This document shows positions 53,042-63,753 of a stretch of DNA of 64,000 bases, piece after piece (the stretch's first letter is position 1; every line of letters begins with the position of its first letter). This DNA is from an uncultured Rhodobacter sp. (GTDB taxonomy: Bacteria > Pseudomonadota > Alphaproteobacteria > Rhodobacterales > Rhodobacteraceae), in contig CAMFII010000011.1 of assembly GCA_945952585.1 (NCBI GenBank), positions 1-64,000 on the forward strand, given 5' to 3'. The notes beneath the pieces were generated by a model. The model worked only from the letters and a program-made list of their open reading frames with translations. It was not told the origin of the DNA and did not search any database. Both the position numbers and the translations under genes were made by a program.

Positions 53042-53067
53042 GCGTCCAAAGCGGTTTGAAACGATTC
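53042..53067. promoter_or_regulatory. AglR operator O2 (aglE side) with adjacent half box
   Basis: GCGTCCAAAGCGGTTT (53042-53057) differs from O1 at one base, followed at once by a second palindromic box GAAACGATTC (53058-53067). A 9-bp inverted copy of its left end, TTTGGACGC, lies at 53081-53089. These lie between the predicted aglE promoter and start codon. Confidence 0.7.
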
Positions 53068-53123
53068 TGCCGCATGGGAGTTTGGACGCCCGGAAAACCG
53101 CGGGCGCAGTTGGGAGGATACCG

Positions 53124-54470
53124 ATGTATGTGAAACTTCTGGCAGGCGCTGCCGCGCTTGCGCTTGCCGCCGGGACCGCCGATGCCCGCGACATGATCTT
53201 TCCGGTCGGCGAGGGCGCCTTCAACTGGAAAAGCTTCGACGACTTCAAGGCGTCGCACGACCTGAAGGGCCAGACGCTGACGATCTTCGGGCCATGGCGC
53301 GGCGAGGACCAGGTGCTGGTCGACAACATGCTCGCCTATTTCGAGGCGGCGACCGGCGCGACGGTGAACTATTCCTCGTCCGAGAACTACGAACAGCAGA
53401 TCGTCATCGACACCCAGGCGGGCAGCCCGCCCGATATCGCGATCCTGCCGCAGCCCGGCCTGATCGCCGACCTTGCGGCGAAGGGCCTTGTCACTCCGCT
53501 TGGGGACAAGACGGCCGACTGGCTGAAGGAAAACTACGCCGCCGGCGAAAGCTGGGTGAAGCTTGGCACCTACAAGGGGCCGGACGGCAAGCCGACGCTT
53601 TTCGCCTTCCCCTACAAGATCGACGTGAAATCGCTGGTCTGGTATTCGCCCGACAACTTCGCCGATGCCGGCTACGAAGTCCCCGAGACGATGGAGGACC
53701 TCAAGGCGCTGACCGAGCAGATCGTCAAGGATGGCGGCACGCCCTGGTGCATCGGACTTGGTTCGGGCGGGGCGACCGGCTGGCCTGCGACCGACTGGGT
53801 CGAGGACCTGATGCTGCGCACGCAGCCGGCCGACACCTATGACCAGTGGACGAGCCACGGCATCCCGTTCAACGATCCGGCTGTCGTCGGCGCGATCGAC
53901 GAATTCGGCTGGTTCGCCAAGAACGACGCCTTCGTTGCGGGCGGCTCCAAGGCCGTGGCCTCGACCGACTTCCGCGACAGCCCGAAGGGACTCTTCACCT
54001 CGCCGCCGCAGTGCTACATGCACCGCCAGGCCTCGTTCATCCCGTCCTTCTTCCCGGAAGGCACCAAGATGGGCGTCGACGCCGACTTCTTCTATTTCCC
54101 GGCCTATGCCGGCAAGGATCTGGGCAAGCCGGTCCTCGGCGCGGGCACACTGGCCTTCATCACCAAGGACGGCGCCGCCTCGCGTGCCTTCATCGACTGG
54201 CTGGAAACCCCGATCGCGCATGAAGTCTGGATGGCGCAGAAGAGCTTCCTGACCCCGTTCAAGTCGGCCAATGCCGACCTTTACGCCGATCCGACCATGA
54301 AGAAGATGGGCGCGATCCTCCTGTCCGCCGACACCTTCCGCTTCGACGGCTCCGACCTGATGCCGGGCGCCGTGGGCGCGGGCACCTTCTGGACCGGCAT
54401 GGTCGACTATGTCGGCGGCAAGTCCGCGCAGCAGGTTGCAGACACCATCGAGGCCTCGTGGCCCAAGTGA
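53124..54470 (+). CDS. aglE: Alpha-glucoside ABC transporter periplasmic binding protein AglE
   Basis: A 448-residue family 1 solute-binding protein with a signal peptide of about 22 residues ending at ADA. The mature protein delivers alpha-glucosides (trehalose, sucrose, maltose in Sinorhizobium) to AglFG. Segments such as LTIFGPWRGEDQV near residue 52 and SFIPSFFPEG match AglE. GGGAGG lies 6 bases before ATG 53124. It is separated from aglF by a strong hairpin, consistent with higher expression of the binding protein. Confidence 0.93.
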   Translation: MYVKLLAGAAALALAAGTADARDMIFPVGEGAFNWKSFDDFKASHDLKGQTLTIFGPWRGEDQVLVDNMLAYFEAATGATVNYSSSENYEQQIVIDTQAGSPPDIAILPQPGLIADLAAKGLVTPLGDKTADWLKENYAAGESWVKLGTYKGPDGKPTLFAFPYKIDVKSLVWYSPDNFADAGYEVPETMEDLKALTEQIVKDGGTPWCIGLGSGGATGWPATDWVEDLMLRTQPADTYDQWTSHGIPFNDPAVVGAIDEFGWFAKNDAFVAGGSKAVASTDFRDSPKGLFTSPPQCYMHRQASFIPSFFPEGTKMGVDADFFYFPAYAGKDLGKPVLGAGTLAFITKDGAASRAFIDWLETPIAHEVWMAQKSFLTPFKSANADLYADPTMKKMGAILLSADTFRFDGSDLMPGAVGAGTFWTGMVDYVGGKSAQQVADTIEASWPK

Positions 54471-54488
54471 CCGCTTGACGCCAAGGAC

Positions 54489-54515
54489 GGGACCGGCCCG
54501 CAAAGGGCCGGTCCC
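54489..54515 (+). other. Intercistronic hairpin between aglE and aglF
   Basis: A perfect 11-bp GC stem (54489-54499 with 54505-54515) and GCAAA loop, with no T run. Such hairpins after binding-protein genes (as in malE-malF) protect the upstream mRNA from 3' decay or attenuate, giving an excess of binding protein over permease. Confidence 0.7.
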
Positions 54516-54553
54516 GGACCTGAGGGTAACGCCTTGCTCAGGGGGAGGGGCTG

Positions 54554-55558
54554 ATGAATCCCGCGATCCAGGCCGTGCTGACCGTCGCCATCGGGGTCGG
54601 CGGCTGTGTACTGTACTTCTGGCTGTCGAATATCGTCCTCGACAAGGTGCTGTTCCCGGCGCGCGGACCCAATGCGGGTCGCAACATCAACCGCGCCAAC
54701 ATGATCCGACCGTGGCTGTTCCTGATGCCGGCGCTCGTGGCGCTTGGTCTCTACCTGGCCTATCCGGTCTTCGCGACCTTCTGGCTGTCGCTCAACAAGC
54801 AGGTTGGACCGGACACCCAGTTCGTCGGCCTCGACAACTACCGCCAGATGATGTCCGAGGGCAAATTCTGGGAATCCATGCGCAACAACATGCTGTGGCT
54901 GATTGTCGTTCCGGCTGCGGCGACCGGCTTTGGCCTGCTTGCGGCGCAGCTCACCGACCGGCTGAAATGGGGCAACTTCGCCAAGTCGATGATCTTCATG
55001 CCGATGGCGATCAGCTTCGTCGGCGCCTCGGTGATCTGGAAGCTGATCTATGACTCGCGCCCCGCCGGGCAGGACCAGATCGGCATCCTGAACGCGCTCT
55101 ATGTCTGGTTCACCGGCAACGAGCCGCAGCAATGGCTGCAGATTCCGTTCTGGAACAACTTCTTCCTGATGGCGGTTCTGGTCTGGATCCAGGCGGGCTT
55201 TGCCATGGTGATCCTGTCCGCCGCTCTGCGCGGCATCCCCGAGGAAACGATCGAGGCTGCGATCCTTGACGGGGCAGGGCCGTTCCAGATCTTCTTCAAG
55301 ATCAAGGTCCCGCAGATCATGCCGACCATCGTCGTGGTCTGGACCACGATCACCATCACCGTCCTCAAGGTCTTCGACATCGTGCTGGCCATGACCAACG
55401 GCCAGTGGGAGACGCAGGTTCTTGCCAACTACATGTACGACAAGTTCTTCCGTGCCTTCGACGTGGGCGTGGGCTCGGCGGCGGCGATGATCATCATGTT
55501 GCTGGTGACCCCGATCCTTGTCTGGAATGTCTACAACGCCCGGAAGGAGATGCGCTGA
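54554..55558 (+). CDS. aglF: Alpha-glucoside ABC transporter permease AglF
   Basis: A 334-residue MalF-type permease with an N-terminal membrane helix, a second membrane region starting at MIRPWLFLMPALVALGLYLA and about five further helices. The coupling loop EAAILDGAGPFQIFFKI carries the EAA motif that contacts the ATPase AglK. GGGGGAGGGG lies immediately before ATG 54554. Its TGA overlaps the aglG ATG. Confidence 0.93.
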   Translation: MNPAIQAVLTVAIGVGGCVLYFWLSNIVLDKVLFPARGPNAGRNINRANMIRPWLFLMPALVALGLYLAYPVFATFWLSLNKQVGPDTQFVGLDNYRQMMSEGKFWESMRNNMLWLIVVPAAATGFGLLAAQLTDRLKWGNFAKSMIFMPMAISFVGASVIWKLIYDSRPAGQDQIGILNALYVWFTGNEPQQWLQIPFWNNFFLMAVLVWIQAGFAMVILSAALRGIPEETIEAAILDGAGPFQIFFKIKVPQIMPTIVVVWTTITITVLKVFDIVLAMTNGQWETQVLANYMYDKFFRAFDVGVGSAAAMIIMLLVTPILVWNVYNARKEMR

Positions 55559-56697
55559 TGGAAAACATCGCCGGTCAGAAGTCCGGGCTCAGCTGGGCCG
55601 TCCAGATCTCGACGATCCTGCTCGTGCTCCTCTGGGTGCTGCCGACCTTCGGCCTGTTCGTGTCGTCCTTCCGCACAACCGACCAGATCGCGTCGAGCGG
55701 CTGGTGGCGCGCGCTGTCCACGCAGGAGCGGCAGTTGCCGCCGATCCGGGTGGAAGGCACCGAGACGCAGAAGGACGGACTTTTCGTCATCCACGGCACG
55801 CTTTTTCCCAAGGGCGGCACCACGGTCAGCGCCTGGGGCACCAGTTCCAAGGAGCCGACCGCCTATGAGGCCGGCGCGACGGCAGAGCTGAACGACGGGG
55901 TCAAGCTGACCGTGCAGCCGGACGGCGCGTTCACCCTGACGTCGCCGACGACGACCGCCGACTTGCGCCTGCCGCGCATCTTCACCACCGCCTCGGCCCC
56001 GCCGGAATTCACGCTGAACAACTATTCCAACGTGATCTTCAGCCCGCTCGCCGGGCAGAGTATCGGGCAGGCCTTCCTCAACACCGCGACCGTGGCGATC
56101 CCGGCCACCATCATCCCGATCCTGATCGCCGCCTTCGCCGCCTATGCCCTGGCCTGGATGGAGTTCCCCGGCCGCGCGCTGCTGGTCGCGGCGGTCGTGG
56201 CGCTGCTGGTCGTGCCGCTGCAACTGGCGCTGATCCCGCTTTTGCAGTTCCACAACTGGATCGGGATCGGGAAAGGCTATCTCGGCATCTGGCTGGCCCA
56301 TACCGGCTTTGGCCTGCCGCTCGCCATCTACCTTCTGCGCAATTACATGGTCGGCCTTCCGCGCGACATCATCGAGAATGCGCGGGTGGATGGGGCGACC
56401 GAGTTCCAGATCTTCACCAAGATCATCCTGCCACTGTCCTTCCCGGCGCTGGCGAGCTTTGCGATCTTCCAGTTCCTCTGGACGTGGAACGACCTTCTGG
56501 TCGCGCTCGTCTTCCTTGGGACCGGCAACGACCAGCAGGTGCTGACGGCCAACCTCGTGAACCTGATGGGCAGCCGCGGCGGCGACTGGGAGATCCTGGC
56601 AACCTCGGCCTTCGTGTCGATCCTCGTGCCGCTGATCGTGTTCTTCTCGCTCCAGCGGTTCCTCGTGCGCGGGCTTCTGGCCGGCTCAGTCAAGTAA
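55558..56697 (+). CDS. aglG: Alpha-glucoside ABC transporter permease AglG
   Basis: A 379-residue MalG-type permease. Six helices are present, with a large periplasmic insertion of about 110 residues after helix 1 (roughly residues 38-150, rich in Thr and Gly), which general MalG proteins lack. The EAA loop is ENARVDGATEFQIFTKI. It is translationally coupled to aglF (TGATG), and an AGGAG precedes the start. Confidence 0.93.
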   Translation: MENIAGQKSGLSWAVQISTILLVLLWVLPTFGLFVSSFRTTDQIASSGWWRALSTQERQLPPIRVEGTETQKDGLFVIHGTLFPKGGTTVSAWGTSSKEPTAYEAGATAELNDGVKLTVQPDGAFTLTSPTTTADLRLPRIFTTASAPPEFTLNNYSNVIFSPLAGQSIGQAFLNTATVAIPATIIPILIAAFAAYALAWMEFPGRALLVAAVVALLVVPLQLALIPLLQFHNWIGIGKGYLGIWLAHTGFGLPLAIYLLRNYMVGLPRDIIENARVDGATEFQIFTKIILPLSFPALASFAIFQFLWTWNDLLVALVFLGTGNDQQVLTANLVNLMGSRGGDWEILATSAFVSILVPLIVFFSLQRFLVRGLLAGSVK

Positions 56698-56708
56698 CGG
56701 AAGACAAT

Positions 56709-58325
<1,617 letters not shown>

Positions 58326-58347
58326 GCGGCAAGCGAAGGGGAGGACG

Positions 58348-59433
<1,086 letters not shown>

Positions 59434-59440
59434 GATGCGC

Positions 59441-59460
59441 CCGCCGGGTCAGACCGGCGG
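59441..59460. terminator. Hairpin between convergent aglK and Ca2+/H+ exchanger genes
   Basis: A perfect 7-bp stem (CCGCCGG 59441-59447 with 59454-59460) and 6-nt loop, 7 bases after aglK. No T run; a weak or Rho-assisted end. Confidence 0.4.
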
Positions 59461-59464
59461 CGGG

Positions 59465-60568
59465 TCAGACGGGCGGCGGCATCAGGAAGAAGGTCATCGC
59501 GAAGACCAGGTAGACGGCCAGGATCATCACCCCAAGGAACCAGGCCGACCGGCCGCCCTGGGTGCTCAGGATCGCGGTCAGCGTGGCGATCATCATCATC
59601 ACCACCGCGCCGGGCCAGAAATCCAGCGCCATCGGTTGCGGGCCGATGACATAGGACATCAGCACCAGGACCGGCGCCACGAACAGCGCGATCTGGGCAG
59701 AGCTGCCAAGCGCGATGCCGACCGACAGGTCGAGCCGATCCTTGCGCGCGGCCGAGAAGGCCGCCCCCATCTCCGCCGCCCCGCCGACAAGGCCAACGAC
59801 GATGAAGCCGACGAAGGCCGGGGTCAGGCCAAGCGTCACCGCCGCCTCCTGTACCGAGGCGACGAACACCTCCGAGACGAGCGCGACGAACAGCGTCGCC
59901 ACGGCCAGCAGGATCAGGCTGGTGCGGATCGACCAGTGTGAGGGGTCTCCCTCTGCGTCCTCGGCCGGCTCATGGCCTGATCCGGCGAATTCGCGTGGGT
60001 GGGTGACCAGCGAGAACAGCATCCCGAGCGCGTAGGTGCCGATCAGCAGCACGGCAAGCCCGACGCTCAGCGTCTGCGAGAAGGCCGCGCCGCCTTCGGA
60101 CTGGGCGATGATCGAGGGCACGAGCAGCGCGATCACTGACAGGAACAGCATCCCCGCCTGAAGCCGAGCGCCCGCCCGGTTGAACTCCTGCACCTGATGC
60201 TTCAGCCCTCCGAGAAGGAAGCAGCCGCCAAGCATGAATAGCGCGTTGGTGGTGATCGCCCCGGCGATGGAGGCCTTGACCAGCACATATTCCCCGGCGC
60301 GCAGGGCCGCGAGCGAGATCACCAGTTCGGTCAGGTTGCCGAGCGTCGCATTCAGCAGCCCGCCTGCGGCGTCGCCGATGCGCTCGGCAACCGCCTCGGT
60401 CGAGCGGCTGAGGAGCGCGGCCAGCGGAACGATTGCGAGGATGGACAGAAGGAACAATAGGGTCGGACTGTCGCCGCGGAAGTGCTCGGCCAGGAACAGG
60501 ATCGGCACGAAGATCAGAAGGGCAAAGAGCGGCGTGGCGCGCAGCTCGCGCAGAATGATGGCCGACAT
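59465..60568 (-). CDS. Calcium/proton exchanger (CAX family)
   Basis: A 367-residue, about 11-helix antiporter. The first ion-binding repeat reads GNLTELVISL near residue 77; the second reads GGAAEMGAAFSAARKDRLDL followed by VGIALGSSAQIALFVAP. The first matches CAX well. The second replaces the usual Asn and His of GNAAEH by Gly and Met, so ion preference may differ. Acidic loop EPAEDAEGD divides the halves. It lies 83 bases after the LysR gene on the same strand. Confidence 0.87.
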   Translation of the reverse strand: MSAIILRELRATPLFALLIFVPILFLAEHFRGDSPTLLFLLSILAIVPLAALLSRSTEAVAERIGDAAGGLLNATLGNLTELVISLAALRAGEYVLVKASIAGAITTNALFMLGGCFLLGGLKHQVQEFNRAGARLQAGMLFLSVIALLVPSIIAQSEGGAAFSQTLSVGLAVLLIGTYALGMLFSLVTHPREFAGSGHEPAEDAEGDPSHWSIRTSLILLAVATLFVALVSEVFVASVQEAAVTLGLTPAFVGFIVVGLVGGAAEMGAAFSAARKDRLDLSVGIALGSSAQIALFVAPVLVLMSYVIGPQPMALDFWPGAVVMMMIATLTAILSTQGGRSAWFLGVMILAVYLVFAMTFFLMPPPV

Positions 60569-60651
60569 GATCCGATCCTCCCCCGATCCGGCGAACAGCA
60601 GGAACTTCCCACTGAAGCCGGGTTCGCGCCATGACCTTGATCAGGGATCCG

Positions 60652-61557
60652 TCAGGAAAGCGGGAGTGCAGCAGAGGGCCCGAACAGCAGCGCGGGCAGG
60701 GCGGCCGCCAGCCGCACCGCCGCCGAGGACAGGATCGCCCCGGCCGGCCGCACCAGCACGATCGCCTCGGTGCCGGCATCGCTGATCGGCCGGGTGACGA
60801 GCGGCCGTCCGTCATGGCTGAGGGCCGGGGCGGGGGCGGTGTAGGACAGGCCGACGCCGAGTCCGTTTGCAGCGAAGGATCGCATGAGCTCCAGCGTTGC
60901 CGTCCGGTGCTCGATCCGCGCCGCCATCCCGCGCGAGGAAAACAGCCCGCGCATATGGCCAAGGCTGAGGCCCTGATCGGTCAGGACGAGGGGTTCGGGA
61001 GCAAGGTCGGCAAGGGTCAGCGTCCCTTGCGCCGCCAATGGGTGATCGGCGGCCAGCACGGCATGGGGGGCAATCCGGGCCAGCACCTCGCGCGGAAGGT
61101 CGGCGGGCAGGCCAAGATCCCATGTCACGGCAAGGTCGATCTCGCCGCGGTGCAAGGCCTGGGCGAGGGCTTCAAACCCGATCACCGCGGGTTCGACCAC
61201 CAGATCCTGCAGGTCGGCCAGGATCCTTGCCAGGAGCGGCGCGAGAAGGCCAGGGGCGAGATCCTCGAACACCGCCAGCCGCACCGGGCTGCGCATGTTG
61301 TCCTCGCCCTGCATCAGCCGGTCGAGCGCGGCCAACTGCGCCGCCGCCTGCTCGAGCCAGGCCGTGCCGAACGAGGTCGGGACCATCCGGCCGCCCCGGC
61401 GCAGGAACAGCGGCTTTCCCAGAACCGTCTCGAGCTGCGCGAGCGCCACGGACAAGGCCGGCTGGCTGACGTGAAGCGCTGCAGCGGCAGCGGTAACGCC
61501 GCCATGCGTTGCGACTGCCGTGGCATATTCGAGCTGGCGAAGGGTGACGGATAACAT
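60652..61557 (-). CDS. LysR-family transcriptional regulator
   Basis: A 301-residue regulator. The N-terminal helix-turn-helix contains VTAAAAALHVSQPALSVALA, followed by the two-lobed effector domain, with segments typical of OxyR/CynR-like members (LTDQGLSLGHMR). It is divergent from the phytanoyl-CoA-dioxygenase-family gene by 79 bases, the usual arrangement for a LysR regulator and its target. The effector is unknown. Confidence 0.9.
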   Translation of the reverse strand: MLSVTLRQLEYATAVATHGGVTAAAAALHVSQPALSVALAQLETVLGKPLFLRRGGRMVPTSFGTAWLEQAAAQLAALDRLMQGEDNMRSPVRLAVFEDLAPGLLAPLLARILADLQDLVVEPAVIGFEALAQALHRGEIDLAVTWDLGLPADLPREVLARIAPHAVLAADHPLAAQGTLTLADLAPEPLVLTDQGLSLGHMRGLFSSRGMAARIEHRTATLELMRSFAANGLGVGLSYTAPAPALSHDGRPLVTRPISDAGTEAIVLVRPAGAILSSAAVRLAAALPALLFGPSAALPLS

Positions 61558-61636
61558 GGCGTTATGGGTGAGATTTAGAGCTATTATTGGAAATTATGTC
61601 TAGCCGATGCCATTCTCGGCTCCAACAGGAAAGGGA

Positions 61637-62428
61637 ATGCAGATGGTCCAGGTGACGGAAGAGATGGTTGAAACCTACCAGCGCGACGGGGTCGTGCTGA
61701 TCAAGGGGCTGTGGGCCGACTGGGTGGACGTGATCCGCGCCGGGATAGAGCGCAACATGGCCGAACCCGGCCCCTATGCCGCAGAGAACCTGAAGCCCGG
61801 CGAGCCGGGACGCTTCTTCGACGATTATTGCAATTGGGAGCGCATCCCGGAATTCCAGCGCGTGATCCGCGAAAGCGAGGCTGCGGCGGTCGCGGCGAAG
61901 CTGATGCGCTCGACCCATGTACAGATGTTCCACGACCATGTGCTGGTGAAGGAGCCGGGCACCTCGAAGCCGACGCCCTGGCACCAGGACGGGCCCTATT
62001 ACTTCGTCGAGGGGCAGCAGACGGTCAGCTTCTGGTCGCCGGTCGATCCGGTGCGCGAGGCATCGCTCCGCTGTGTCGCCGGATCGCATCGCTGGCCGAA
62101 GGAGGTGCTACCGAAGCGCTGGCTGTCGGACACCTCGTTCTATCCGGACCCGGACAAGTACATGCCGGTCCCCGATCCGGATGCCGAGGGGATGACGGTG
62201 ATGGAATGGCAGATGGAGCCGGGCGACGCGGTGGCCTTCGACTACCGCACCCTGCACGGGGCGCGGGGGAACGAGGCCGGCACGCGCCGCCGGGCCTTCT
62301 CGCTTCGGCTCCTCGGCGATGACGCGCGCTATGTCGAGCGGCCGGGCCGCACCTCGCCGCCCTATCCGGGGCACGGGATGGTGGCGGGGCAGCGCCTGCG
62401 CGAGGACTGGTTCCCGATCCTCCTTTGA
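61637..62428 (+). CDS. Phytanoyl-CoA dioxygenase family Fe(II)/2-oxoglutarate oxygenase
   Basis: A 263-residue PhyH-family oxygenase that hydroxylates an unactivated carbon. Iron ligands are His116 and Asp118 in PWHQDGPYY and His207 in LHGARGN; the 2-oxoglutarate Arg is near 218. Divergent from a LysR regulator, and located near an amine-associated gene set only at a distance, so no substrate can be given. The start is taken as ATG 61637 (MQMVQ); ATG 61607 would add ten residues and ATG 61643 is also possible. AGGAAAGGG lies just upstream. Confidence 0.87.
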   Translation: MQMVQVTEEMVETYQRDGVVLIKGLWADWVDVIRAGIERNMAEPGPYAAENLKPGEPGRFFDDYCNWERIPEFQRVIRESEAAAVAAKLMRSTHVQMFHDHVLVKEPGTSKPTPWHQDGPYYFVEGQQTVSFWSPVDPVREASLRCVAGSHRWPKEVLPKRWLSDTSFYPDPDKYMPVPDPDAEGMTVMEWQMEPGDAVAFDYRTLHGARGNEAGTRRRAFSLRLLGDDARYVERPGRTSPPYPGHGMVAGQRLREDWFPILL

Positions 62429-62440
62429 CCGGGGAAGCGT

Positions 62441-62465
62441 CGGCGGGGGCATCGAGCCCCCGTCG
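62441..62465 (+). terminator. Hairpin after the PhyH-family gene
   Basis: A 7-bp perfect core (CGGGGGC 62444-62450 with 62456-62462), extended to 10 bp with one wobble pair, 13 bases after the stop codon. No T run. Confidence 0.45.
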
Positions 62466-62599
62466 CCGCTGCTGCCGCGGACCTCGGGCTGAGCATGGGT
62501 CAAGGCGCGATGCCGGGGCGCGGCCCGGTGTCACGGCCTGGCGCGCACAGTTGCCGGACCTGCTGCGACGTGAGACAAGCGCGGCCGGAGACCCGCGCC

Positions 62600-63598
62600 A
62601 TGACCGAACAGACCCCGCCCCGCAGATTTTTCCCGCCGCCGCCACCCCTGCGCCCGAAGCCGAAGCCCGGGCTGTTCCGGCGGGTGCCGCCGGCGATCTT
62701 TCCGCCGATCCTCGGCGCGCTTGGCGTCGGCCTCGTCTGGCGGCAGAGCGGCTGGATGTTCGGCCTGCCCGATGGCCTGGCCGAAATGTTGCTCGGGGCG
62801 CTGACGCTTCTGTGGCTGTTTGCGGTCCTTGCCTATGCGGTCAAGGTCGCGCGGCGGCCGGCTGTGCTGGTCGAGGATCTGGCGATCCTGCCGGGGCGGG
62901 CGGGGATCGCCGCGCTGGTGATGACCCTATACCAGATCGCCATGGTGCTGGCGCCCTATGGCGGCGCGACGGCGCGCGCGGTCCTGATCGGCGGGCTGAT
63001 CCTGCATCTGGCGCTGATCCTTGCGACCGTGGTGAAGCTTGCGACCGGCCCGGCGGCGCAGCGCGAGGTGACGCCGGTCTGGCACCTGACCTTCGTCGGG
63101 CCGATCCTGGGGGCCGTGGCGGCGCTGATGCTGGGGCTCGAGGGGCTGGCAGAGGTGATCTTCTGGCTGACGCTGCCGGTGGCGGCCGGGATCTGGGCGA
63201 CAAGCCTGCGTCAGATCGTGACCCGCATCCCGCCGGCCCCCCTGCGTCCGCTGCTGGCGATCCATCTCGCGCCGCTGAGCCTTTTCGGCGTGGTCGCGCT
63301 CGGGTTCGGCTGGCAGGAGGTGGCGCTGGTCTTTGCCGCGCTCGCGGTCACGCTGCTGGTCGCGCTTGCGGTGTCCGGGAAATGGCTTCTGGCGGCGGGG
63401 TTCAGCGCGCTCTGGGGGGCTTTCACCTTTCCGCTCGCCGCCTTCTCGCGGCTGGTGCTGGGGCTGGTGCCGGGCCACGCGGCCGGAGGCGTCCTGCTAG
63501 TCGGCGTGACCTTCGTGATCTTTCCAATCCTGTGGCGCATCCTGAAGGACTGGGCCAAGGGCAGCCTTGCGGCGAAGACCAACGCGGCCGAAGCCTAG
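62600..63598 (+). CDS. TDT/SLAC1-family transporter (tellurite-resistance/dicarboxylate type)
   Basis: A 332-residue protein with about ten membrane helices and a Pro-rich cytoplasmic N-terminus (FFPPPPPLRPKPKP). VPPAIFPPILGALGVGLVW and WHLTFVGPILGAVAAL match the TehA/SLAC1/TDT family of anion channels and C4-dicarboxylate or sulfite transporters; the ion is not determinable. GGAGA lies 9 bases before ATG 62600; the longer frame from 62495 is not homologous. Confidence 0.82.
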   Translation: MTEQTPPRRFFPPPPPLRPKPKPGLFRRVPPAIFPPILGALGVGLVWRQSGWMFGLPDGLAEMLLGALTLLWLFAVLAYAVKVARRPAVLVEDLAILPGRAGIAALVMTLYQIAMVLAPYGGATARAVLIGGLILHLALILATVVKLATGPAAQREVTPVWHLTFVGPILGAVAALMLGLEGLAEVIFWLTLPVAAGIWATSLRQIVTRIPPAPLRPLLAIHLAPLSLFGVVALGFGWQEVALVFAALAVTLLVALAVSGKWLLAAGFSALWGAFTFPLAAFSRLVLGLVPGHAAGGVLLVGVTFVIFPILWRILKDWAKGSLAAKTNAAEA

Positions 63599-63612
63599 GG
63601 CTGCGGCGCAGT

Positions 63613-63680
63613 CGAGGGGGCGCTGCCCCCTCGCCCCGGACGGGTCCGGGGCTCACCCCCGGGGTATTTCGCCAGGAGAA
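63613..63680. repeat. Hairpins plus GGGGTATTT-core element, copy C
   Basis: Two adjacent stems, 9 bp (63613-63621 with 63625-63633) and 8 bp (63633-63640 with 63645-63652), then CCCCCGGGGTATTTCGCC and an AGGAGAA tail. It lies between convergent TDT transporter and amidotransferase genes. Confidence 0.7.
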
Positions 63681-63753
63681 CTCCAAGGGACCGGCGCGGG
63701 GAGGCGCGGCCGTCTCGGAGTGCCGGTCGGTCGCGGCGGTCGGCGCGGTGGCC

